Assembly (NCBI GenBank): GCA_029856445.1
Contig: JAHQWY010000183.1
Coordinates: forward strand, 1-7,550
Source of the DNA: Promethearchaeia archaeon
Lineage (GTDB): Archaea; Asgardarchaeota; Lokiarchaeia; Sigyniarchaeales; SOKP01
Length of the DNA stretch: 7,550 nucleotides
Reading direction: 5' to 3'
Shown here: piece after piece, positions 1 to 5,402 of the stretch
Position numbering within the stretch: position 1 is the first letter of the stretch
Layout: every line of letters starts with the position of its first letter
Program-made: the position numbers and the translations under genes
Notes under the pieces: model-generated
Told to the model about the DNA's origin: nothing
Seen by the model: only the letters and a program-made list of their open reading frames with translations
Databases searched by the model: none

Positions 1-37
1 GGTGTTTTATAAATTTAGTTAGATAAAATCTCATAAT

Positions 38-493
38 TTATTCTTCATATGATGCCATGGTACTTTTGCTTTCTCCCACTTTCACCACAATTCTTTTATT
101 CTGATAAATTTCTTTTAGTTTATTATGTATATATTTTGCTAATAATTCACTTGTCGTTGCGGGTAAGGGAAGAAAAAGGACATCTGAGCGAGGAAATAAA
201 TATTTCTTATTAGATGCTATAATCTCTACAGATTCATCATCTTTAGATATCTTTAAATCCTTAGATTTTTCAGGAATTAATATATAGTGATCTAAAGGAG
301 TAATTATCTCACCTAATCTTCGATTGAGTTCAATGAAATCTACTACAAAATAATTATTGTCCAGATCATCACTAATCTCAACAGATACATAGTAATTATG
401 ACCGTGAAGCCGTGAACACTGATCAGGCTCTTTTAGAAAATGGCAAGCGCTAAATTTAATTTCTGTTGAGTCTAAAAAAACTTTATATCCCAT
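38..493 (-). CDS. queD: 6-carboxytetrahydropterin synthase / PTPS-family protein (QueD-like)
   Basis: The 151-residue product belongs to the 6-pyruvoyl-tetrahydropterin synthase family. QueD converts 7,8-dihydroneopterin triphosphate to 6-carboxytetrahydropterin, an early step toward preQ0, the precursor of archaeosine in archaeal tRNA. Visible motifs: zinc ligands His18 (in FSACHF) and His30/His32 (in RLHGH), a candidate catalytic Cys26 four residues before HGH, the LDHY motif with Asp68-His69, TTSELLAKYI in the C-terminal half, and Glu141 in VKVGES, the usual pterin-anchoring position. Compared with E. coli QueD (about 120 residues) there is an insertion of about 35 residues between LDHY and TTSE. 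The ATG at 491-493 is the only sensible start and the stop is TAA. The gene diverges from a gene with a QueC domain, which supports a deazaguanine role. A different PTPS activity, such as one in tetrahydropterin metabolism, cannot be excluded from sequence alone. Family assignment is firm; exact substrate is inferred. Confidence 0.9.
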   Translation of the reverse strand: MGYKVFLDSTEIKFSACHFLKEPDQCSRLHGHNYYVSVEISDDLDNNYFVVDFIELNRRLGEIITPLDHYILIPEKSKDLKISKDDESVEIIASNKKYLFPRSDVLFLPLPATTSELLAKYIHNKLKEIYQNKRIVVKVGESKSTMASYEE

Positions 494-623
494 ATTTTAA
501 TTCGATTAGATTGTTCTTTAAATAATAGTTTTGATTATAATAGTTTTTATAATTTATGTTTAAAAACAATAAATATGAGAAAAATAACATAACAATTAAA
601 CATGTATAAAGAGAAAAGATAAG
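494..623. promoter_or_regulatory. Divergent intergenic promoter region
   Basis: This 130-base, strongly AT-rich spacer separates the start codons of the queD-like gene (left, minus) and the SDR-QueC fusion gene (right, plus), so it must hold promoters for both. On the plus strand, TTTAAAAA at about 559-566 is a possible TATA element, giving a leader of roughly 35 bases for the fusion gene. A second candidate, TTTTTATAAT, lies at 544-553. No clear operator or RNA element was seen. Confidence 0.5.
515..526 (-). promoter_or_regulatory. Candidate TATA box for queD-like gene
   Basis: Read on the minus strand, TATTTAAA (517-524) lies about 25-30 bases upstream of the ATG at 493. This is the spacing expected for an archaeal TATA box driving a leaderless or nearly leaderless transcript. 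No Shine-Dalgarno sequence is visible ahead of the ATG, in keeping with leaderless initiation. The region is very AT-rich, so chance matches are likely. Confidence 0.4.
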
Positions 624-2195
624 ATGACAAATTCTAAAACATTAGCAATCACAGGCGCAAATGGATTTTTAGGAAAACATACAATAGAAGCCGCGATTTC
701 TAAAGGATGGGATGTAATTGGTATTGTACGACGTGAAGAAGCTGCTAAAGAGGTGGAATCCATAGGAGCAAAAGCAATTATAATAAAAAATTTCAATACT
801 GACTCGCTTAAAAAGATTCTTGTTGGTTGCAAAGCGGTAATCCATTTCAGAGGAGTGGTGTGTGGCTCAAAAGAATTATTTGAAACAATAAATATTGAAG
901 GGATGCGGATCTTAGTAAATGTCGCCAAAGAAATAGACCTCCCAAGAATCATATTTCCTTCTGGTTTAGGAGTTGATCTATATGGAGAAGTCGAATGGGC
1001 GACTAATGAATATTTTCGCTCAAAGAAAGAAGCTGAAAGAATTCTAAAGGAAGGAAAAGTTTGTTATACCATTTTTAGACCTTCTTATATCTTGGGACCT
1101 CATGATGAATTAATTCCAGATTTAATAGAACAGATTGGAGAAGGGATTATACAAATTGCTGGAAATGGAGATATTCCTATGCAACCGGTATTTGTCAAAG
1201 ATGCTACAAACGCGTTTTTAACTGCTGCTGAGGGAAAAGGAGGTGATAATCAAATATTTGACCTCGTTGGACCTAAAATTATTGACTTGCGTAAATTGAT
1301 AGATATGGTCGTAGATAACATGAGTAATTTGGGATTTAATCTACCACCTCCACGGATTCAGAATATCCCATATAATGAAGCTCCAGAAAAGCTTGAAATA
1401 TGTAAAGAAATGATTGATGTAATGAGATGTAATGTCACTTCTGATGGAACAATTGCCGCTAAAGTTTTAGGTTATCAGCTTACTAATGTCAATGAAGCTA
1501 TTAAGGTCTCTATTAAGGCAAAAATGTTTACAAAAGAAGATAAAGTAGAAAAAGAAGCGATAATTTTATTATCAGGCGGAATTGATTCCGCAACAGCTCT
1601 CTATTGGGCAAAAAGGGAGGGCTATAAATTAATTGCAATTTCATTTAATTATAATCTTCGACCCGAAAGAGAGAAAAAAGCAGCATTAAAATTAGCTAAA
1701 GGAATGGGTATTAAATTAATTGAAGTCCCGATTGAATATTTAAAAGAAGCAATTGATTTACGAATAGAAGGATTTACGATTCCAAGTGCTTTACATGCCC
1801 CTGAGGGATTTATCCCTGCACGAAACCTTGTATTTTATTCTATTGCGGCTTATTATGCTGAAATTTATGGATGCAAGTTTATTATTGGAGGGCATAACTC
1901 AGCAGATATCAACTTATTCCCGGATGCCAATATTCATTTCTTTAAAGACCTTGAAAAACTAATTAATAGAGGAAAACATAAACAGGATAAATCTAAAATT
2001 AGCATATTAATCCCTTTAATAACATTGAATAAAATTGAAGTGATAAAGTTGGCTAAGGACTTAAAAGTTCCAATAGAATGGACATGGAGTTGCTATAGTG
2101 ATGGAGAAGAACCTTGTGGTCAGTGTTCATCTTGTGTTAAGAGAAAAGAAGCTTTTGATAACCTGGATAATATTAAACCAAAATTGTCTTTATGA
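624..2195 (+). CDS. Fusion protein: NAD(P)-binding SDR/epimerase domain + QueC-like 7-cyano-7-deazaguanine synthase domain
   Basis: One uninterrupted 523-residue frame carries two domains. Residues 1-295 are an extended/atypical SDR (NAD-dependent epimerase/dehydratase, NDUFA9-like). They show a Rossmann nucleotide motif TGANGFLG (10-17), a Tyr130-x3-Lys134 catalytic pair and FRPSYILGP (151-159). Residues 312-515 are QueC-like: the ATP-pyrophosphatase loop SGGIDS (317-322), FIPARN (396-401), GGHNSADINLFPDA (422-435), and a zinc-site cysteine set Cys490, Cys498, Cys501, Cys504 in SCYSDGEEPCGQCSSC. QueC converts 7-carboxy-7-deazaguanine to preQ0 using ATP and ammonia. The junction (296-311) is short, and Met301 (ATG 1524-1526) could serve as an internal start giving a QueC-sized protein of 223 residues, with a weak AAGG five bases upstream. 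Start: the upstream ATG at 602 runs into a stop, so 624 is preferred. The gene ends with tandem stops TGA-TAA. The divergent queD neighbour supports deazaguanine chemistry. What the SDR half does is unknown. Confidence 0.88.
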   Translation: MTNSKTLAITGANGFLGKHTIEAAISKGWDVIGIVRREEAAKEVESIGAKAIIIKNFNTDSLKKILVGCKAVIHFRGVVCGSKELFETINIEGMRILVNVAKEIDLPRIIFPSGLGVDLYGEVEWATNEYFRSKKEAERILKEGKVCYTIFRPSYILGPHDELIPDLIEQIGEGIIQIAGNGDIPMQPVFVKDATNAFLTAAEGKGGDNQIFDLVGPKIIDLRKLIDMVVDNMSNLGFNLPPPRIQNIPYNEAPEKLEICKEMIDVMRCNVTSDGTIAAKVLGYQLTNVNEAIKVSIKAKMFTKEDKVEKEAIILLSGGIDSATALYWAKREGYKLIAISFNYNLRPEREKKAALKLAKGMGIKLIEVPIEYLKEAIDLRIEGFTIPSALHAPEGFIPARNLVFYSIAAYYAEIYGCKFIIGGHNSADINLFPDANIHFFKDLEKLINRGKHKQDKSKISILIPLITLNKIEVIKLAKDLKVPIEWTWSCYSDGEEPCGQCSSCVKRKEAFDNLDNIKPKLSL

Positions 2196-2215
2196 TAAGT
2201 AAAATTAATATTGAA

Positions 2216-2256
2216 GTTAGATGAATCAATATCTAACAGATAAATTTATTTTATTG
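2216..2256 (+). terminator. Putative hairpin/T-rich terminator after the SDR-QueC fusion gene
   Basis: A perfect 7-base inverted repeat, GTTAGAT (2216-2222) and ATCTAAC (2231-2237), encloses an 8-base loop. It is followed by AT-rich sequence with several T runs (2244-2256). It starts 20 bases after the stop codon and before the next plus-strand gene. The stem is AT-rich and weak, so the T-rich tail may matter more than the hairpin. Confidence 0.4.
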
Positions 2257-2309
2257 TATTAATATTTACCACTAAAATAAATTCAATTAAGGCAATTAAA
2301 TTACAAATT

Positions 2310-2969
2310 ATGCTGGATACAAAAAGTACTGAAGAAAAAGAATTATTTGAAACTATTCGGGTAATTTGTCCTACTTGTAGTAAAGGAAAAGAACTTAAAA
2401 TTCCCTCAAAAATAATAAACCAAAGCAAAACATTAACAACAGTCTCTATTCCTTCAGGAGCGGTATGTGAGCATAGTTTTCAATCTTTTGTAGATAAAAA
2501 CTTCAAAGTTCGTGGATATCAGAAAGTTGATTTTGAGTTTACCCATATGGAATATTATGAGGGCGGGGGTGAGTCTTCAGAAGCATTATCGAATGATCAA
2601 ATTACCAGCTTTACTTCATTACCTCTATTTCAAGAGATAGTTAAAATTTTACGAGGTTATGTGGATGATAAAGAAATCTTAGGCAGCGGTATTTTTACTG
2701 TTGATGGTATTGTTTTATATTCATCACTCCCAAGCACCACGTTGTTTTCGATAACGAAAGAATTTGAGGTTCGAAGTGAGAAAAAATTAAGTAGCTTAAA
2801 AAAAATGTATCTTGAACTAGAAAATAACCAAAAGATTTGTTCAAGTTATATTGATATAATGGGAACCAGATTTGCATTAGTATTATTTTTTTCCCATATT
2901 GTAAAGTTGGGGATGGGTAACTTATATCTTAATGATTTAGTTAAGAGAATTAGAAGGTTAGAAAATTAA
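2310..2969 (+). CDS. Roadblock/LC7-like domain protein with N-terminal Cys/His metal-knuckle domain
   Basis: The 219-residue soluble product appears to have two parts. Residues 17-77 hold a CPTC knuckle (Cys20, Cys23) and VCEH (Cys53, His55), a plausible single zinc site, followed by the conserved-looking stretch FVDKNFKVRGYQKVDFEF. Residues 104-219 have the alternating pattern of a roadblock/LC7 (profilin-like) fold: a first helix (LFQEIVKILRG), a strand-turn-strand GIFTVDGIVLYSS, a long amphipathic helix (about 145-172), strands around ICSSYIDIMGTRFALVLFF, and a final helix (LNDLVKRIRRL). Known of the family: roadblock proteins scaffold or regulate small GTPases and are notably abundant in Asgard archaea. 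Inferred: a GTPase-linked adaptor role. The start ATG at 2310 has no recognisable Shine-Dalgarno sequence. The gene stands alone, converging on the ferredoxin gene 33 bases downstream. The roadblock assignment rests on pattern, not alignment. The fusion with a metal knuckle is the odd feature. Confidence 0.65.
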   Translation: MLDTKSTEEKELFETIRVICPTCSKGKELKIPSKIINQSKTLTTVSIPSGAVCEHSFQSFVDKNFKVRGYQKVDFEFTHMEYYEGGGESSEALSNDQITSFTSLPLFQEIVKILRGYVDDKEILGSGIFTVDGIVLYSSLPSTTLFSITKEFEVRSEKKLSSLKKMYLELENNQKICSSYIDIMGTRFALVLFFSHIVKLGMGNLYLNDLVKRIRRLEN

Positions 2970-3002
2970 GGTGTATTTGGTATTATTACTCCTTTACTTC
3001 TT

Positions 3003-3449
3003 TTACATAGCATCGAAAATTACAGGTTTTATTGCCTTCTCAGGACAAAGAGCTTCACATCGTAAACAACCCTGGCATTTTGCTATTTCTTTAAATTTAA
3101 ACCGTATCCCTTCAATATCTTCATTTTCTTTAGATTTCACTTTATCCTTATAAAAAAGATTTTTTGGGCAGAAATTTCCTTTATCATCGAGGCATTCTTC
3201 ACACATAGAGCATTTTTCATGATCAACCTTAATACTAATTATTTGATCTTCAAATTCAATTGAAGTGACCTCTACAGCATTTCTCGGACATACCTGAACA
3301 CAATTCAAACATGCTTTACATTTACTATAATCTACTAATCGAATACTATGCTCGAAATATATTGCTTTAGCCTTACAGGCACGTAAACACCGTTCACATC
3401 GTAAACATAATTCCTGATTTATCTGTACCGGAACGAATTTCTCTTTAAT
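3003..3449 (-). CDS. Poly-ferredoxin with four [4Fe-4S] cluster motifs; non-canonical (AUU) start proposed
   Basis: From the proposed AUU start (3447-3449) the product is 148 residues with 16 cysteines in four motifs: C15xxCxxCxxxC25, C44xxCxxCxxxC54-P, C80xxCxxCx7C94-P and C125xxCxxCxxxC135-P. This is the pattern of two bacterial-type 2[4Fe-4S] ferredoxin units in one chain, so it probably carries electrons in the cytoplasm. A TTG at 3306-3308 is the first standard start codon after the upstream in-frame stop, but it would cut away the first cluster motif and split the second, so it is very unlikely. Ahead of the first motif the frame contains no ATG, GTG or TTG. The AUU overlaps the UAA stop of the upstream acyltransferase gene by one base, with GGGGATC nine bases before it, so coupled translation is plausible. 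Reading further upstream gives ATG-GGG-ATC-TAG in the same frame, so UAG readthrough or a sequence error are alternatives. The partner enzyme is not apparent. Confidence 0.85.
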   Translation of the reverse strand: MKEKFVPVQINQELCLRCERCLRACKAKAIYFEHSIRLVDYSKCKACLNCVQVCPRNAVEVTSIEFEDQIISIKVDHEKCSMCEECLDDKGNFCPKNLFYKDKVKSKENEDIEGIRFKFKEIAKCQGCLRCEALCPEKAIKPVIFDAM

Positions 3450-4572
3450 TTTTATCTAGATCCCCATTTTTTATTTCTATCCTTTCTAACCTTTTCTTAA
3501 CATGAATTGCTAGTCTTACACTTAATTTACCTATCTGCGCTTTTATTGATGCACTATCCTTAAGAGTCGAATAAATAACTCTAAGTAATAAAATAATAAT
3601 TAAGAAGGTGAGTGGCATAAAAATCCAAAAAGTTAATGCATTAGTTCTTTTAAATAATACAAAATATAACACGTTATGTGCAAAATAGATAGAAAAAGAA
3701 TAATAAGAGAAATAAAAGAAAAATCTGTAGCTTCTTTCTGCATTAATAAGTTCGAATTCTTCAATGATTAATAATATTGAAGTTGAAATCAATATTACTC
3801 CTAAAGAATAAACTGTTGATGAGAATGAGGCATGAGTTAAAAAACTAGGAAAAAGAGATAAAACCCCAATAATTATTAGAATTGGACCTATTATGAAGGA
3901 AGGAAGCAAAAATTCATTTTTTAAAGCCAATCTTCTCTCTTCTTGATCAGTTATAAGATAAATATTGAATATTATATCCCCAATAACTGTTCCTATTAAA
4001 AAAAAGCTGAAATATAATAAAATGGGATGTAAACCGATGGAATTGTATAAAAAATGGTATAAAACTCCAAAAGTATTAGGTTCTCCCTGATAAGGTAAAA
4101 GTAATGCTAAGATGAAATAATGACTTAACCAAAAACCCATAGCTATAATTATTCTATATGATTTTATGGTTGACAATAATGGAAACGACATTAATAGTGA
4201 AAACGAAATGGTAAATGGTATGTACCATTTCCAAATATTTAAAAGATCTAATGTTCCTAATGATATAATACTGTTATACACTATAGCAATAGCTAAAATA
4301 AGTAAAGCTCGAAATAAATATTCGTTTCGAACTTGATCTTCACTATAATCCATTGAAACCACGGCTTTTGAAAGTCTACTCCTAAAAAATATTACCGCAC
4401 TTAATCCTGAAATAAATAAAAATCCAATACCAACAATATCACCAAAAATCGAATGAAGTGATGATGTCAACCAACTATCTTGTGATATCATCCACCAAGA
4501 AAGCATATGCCCCCATACCATCATGAACATACACCATCCCCGGATAATGTCAAAAGTCTTGACTCTTTTCAT
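3445..4572 (-). CDS. Polytopic membrane acyltransferase, HGSNAT-catalytic-domain/acyltransferase-family-like
   Basis: From the ATG at 4570-4572 the product is 375 residues, almost entirely hydrophobic, with about ten predicted membrane helices. Its N terminus, RVKTFDIIRGWCMFMMVWGHML, has the D-x2-RG...H signature (Asp8, Arg11, His22) seen at the start of heparan-alpha-glucosaminide N-acetyltransferase-like (DUF1624) and related acyltransferase families. FLFISGLSAVIFFRSR in the second helix, and YFSYYSFSIYFAHN in a late helix, also fit. Known of these families: they move an acyl group across or at the membrane onto a sugar or lipid head group. The acceptor here is unknown. The tail after the last helix is basic and cytosolic-looking. 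Start choice: TTG (4582-4584) and GTG (4579-4581) lie in frame just upstream, but the ATG is standard and has GGTG about seven bases before it. The stop TAA overlaps the proposed start of the ferredoxin gene, indicating one transcript. Confidence 0.78.
   Translation of the reverse strand: MKRVKTFDIIRGWCMFMMVWGHMLSWWMISQDSWLTSSLHSIFGDIVGIGFLFISGLSAVIFFRSRLSKAVVSMDYSEDQVRNEYLFRALLILAIAIVYNSIISLGTLDLLNIWKWYIPFTISFSLLMSFPLLSTIKSYRIIIAMGFWLSHYFILALLLPYQGEPNTFGVLYHFLYNSIGLHPILLYFSFFLIGTVIGDIIFNIYLITDQEERRLALKNEFLLPSFIIGPILIIIGVLSLFPSFLTHASFSSTVYSLGVILISTSILLIIEEFELINAERSYRFFFYFSYYSFSIYFAHNVLYFVLFKRTNALTFWIFMPLTFLIIILLLRVIYSTLKDSASIKAQIGKLSVRLAIHVKKRLERIEIKNGDLDKN
3459..3465 (-). promoter_or_regulatory. 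Shine-Dalgarno-like site that supports the AUU start of the ferredoxin gene
   Basis: On the minus strand GGGGATC matches six of seven bases of the archaeal Shine-Dalgarno form GGTGATC. It sits nine bases before the AUU at 3447-3449, inside the last codons of the acyltransferase gene. No comparable site precedes any other candidate start in the frame. The spacing to the alternative AUA at 3453-3455 would be only three bases. Confidence 0.45.
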
Positions 4573-4602
4573 TTTAAACACCAAAAACCATATATTATCG
4601 GT

Positions 4603-4680
4603 ATAAGAAAGATAAGAACCTTAATTCTCCCAAGAACTTCAAACAACCTTATTTCTTAATCTTATTAACTTCTTTCTTAT
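4603..4680. repeat. 10-base inverted repeat in the spacer upstream of the acyltransferase gene
   Basis: ATAAGAAAGA (4603-4612) and its exact reverse complement TCTTTCTTAT (4671-4680) flank 58 bases in the gap between the DUF3795 and acyltransferase genes. The intervening sequence is rich in AAG/CTT-type short repeats. The acyltransferase promoter must lie in this gap, so the repeat could be a regulatory or folded-leader element. The low complexity makes chance a real possibility. Confidence 0.25.
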
Positions 4681-4707
4681 GTAGTATTAAATAAAATATT
4701 TTCCTTC

Positions 4708-4719
4708 AAAAAAAAAAAA
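4708..4719 (-). terminator. T12 terminator downstream of the DUF3795 gene
   Basis: A run of twelve A on the plus strand is a T12 run on the transcribed (minus) sense strand, starting about 24 bases after the DUF3795 stop codon. Archaeal RNA polymerase terminates at such T runs without needing a hairpin. It separates this gene from the acyltransferase-ferredoxin pair downstream. Confidence 0.65.
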
Positions 4720-4742
4720 TGAGATATTAAAGAAATTTGATT

Positions 4743-5261
4743 TTAATCGCTTTTCAATTTAGATTGTTGTTTTGCTAGGAATTCCCATATTTTTTTACCA
4801 TGTTTTTCTGTGTACTTATTACTAGGTTGATTTCCACATGATCTACAATTAGAATCGTATGTTGAATTTATTGTTCCACATTCTGAGCATGAATAATGTT
4901 TTATCATGTCCTCCATCCATTTTTCATATCCATCTTTAACAATTTGTTCCTGTGCTTCCCATAATTCAAAACGATGAGGTGCTAGCGATTGAAACTCTTT
5001 TAAGTCATCACAAGGATATTCATTGCATTCTCCACAGAAATCTATCCCTTTTTCCTCAGCACAAGGATATAATTTACAGGTATCGCAATATGGAATACGT
5101 TTATCTGATCGGCAGCCATTGCATTTCATTTCTTCTTCAGATATACCAAATTGATTAGCAATTAATTTAAGACGCGCCGGATCTTCCTGTGTAGCAATAA
5201 ATACAGTGCAAGCAGGACAAAAAAGACCACAAACTGCTGCTTGTGTCTTGTTATATTTCAT
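4743..5261 (-). CDS. DUF3795-family Cys-rich protein with C-terminal zinc ribbon
   Basis: The 172-residue product has 15 cysteines. The N-terminal part (about 8-90) matches the DUF3795 pattern: CGLFCPACTVF (Cys11, 15, 18), a CNGC pair (47, 50), YCDTCKLYPC (59, 62, 67) and FCGECNEYPCDDL (76, 79, 84). The C-terminal CSECGTINSTYDSNCRSCG (Cys125, 128, 139, 142) is a textbook zinc ribbon. DUF3795 proteins are common in anaerobic archaea and bacteria; their function is not established, and metal or Fe-S binding is inferred from the cysteines. There is no signal peptide or membrane segment, so it is cytosolic. The ATG at 5259-5261 is the first residue of the conserved block. The gene has its own strong TATA box and T-run terminator, so it is probably monocistronic. 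Confidence 0.88.
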   Translation of the reverse strand: MKYNKTQAAVCGLFCPACTVFIATQEDPARLKLIANQFGISEEEMKCNGCRSDKRIPYCDTCKLYPCAEEKGIDFCGECNEYPCDDLKEFQSLAPHRFELWEAQEQIVKDGYEKWMEDMIKHYSCSECGTINSTYDSNCRSCGNQPSNKYTEKHGKKIWEFLAKQQSKLKSD

Positions 5262-5302
5262 AAAAAGAATTAATTTTTGGTAATTCTTTAATCTTTTTCT
5301 TT

Positions 5303-5315
5303 CCTTTTATAAACC
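5303..5315 (-). promoter_or_regulatory. TATA box for the DUF3795 gene
   Basis: The minus-strand sequence GGTTTATAAAAGG is a close match to the archaeal TATA consensus (core TTTATAAA at 5306-5313). It is centred about 48 bases upstream of the ATG, predicting a transcript start near 5284 and a leader of roughly 20-25 bases. It is the best-formed promoter in the window. Confidence 0.65.
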
Positions 5316-5370
5316 TAAATGATCAGCAATGAAAATATGATTAAAATTATAATGAAGAATTCTATAATCA

Positions 5371-5385
5371 GAAAAATAAAAAATA
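5371..5385 (-). terminator. T-rich terminator downstream of the PAC2-family gene
   Basis: Read on the minus strand, TATTTTTTATTTTTC begins about 18 bases after the TAA stop of the PAC2-family gene. It contains two long T runs, consistent with archaeal T-run termination. No stable hairpin is associated with it. Confidence 0.45.
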
Positions 5386-5402
5386 GAATAGAATTTTAGA
5401 AT

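Noticed and set aside
494..623. C/D-box RNA, tRNA or riboswitch (for example a preQ1-type element) in the spacer between queD and the fusion gene
   Set aside because: No paired C and D boxes, cloverleaf or GC-containing stems were found; the spacer is nearly all A and T.
596..952. Minus-strand open frame opposite the SDR domain
   Set aside because: It lies wholly over the well-supported Rossmann-domain coding sequence and shows no family features; it is a shadow frame.
2695..2877. Short minus-strand frame within the roadblock-like gene, and similar short frames at 2246-2428, 2971-3153, 4952-5158 and 5925-6131
   Set aside because: All overlap recognisable or coherent genes on the other strand, with low-complexity or motif-free translations.
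3003..3308. Ferredoxin starting at TTG (3306-3308), 101 residues
   Set aside because: It would delete the first cluster motif and the first Cys pair of the second, although the frame stays open and encodes them perfectly upstream.
3456..3467. Ordinary start at ATG 3465-3467 for the ferredoxin
   Set aside because: The fourth codon is TAG, so this start works only if UAG is read through; kept as a finding, not as the annotated start.
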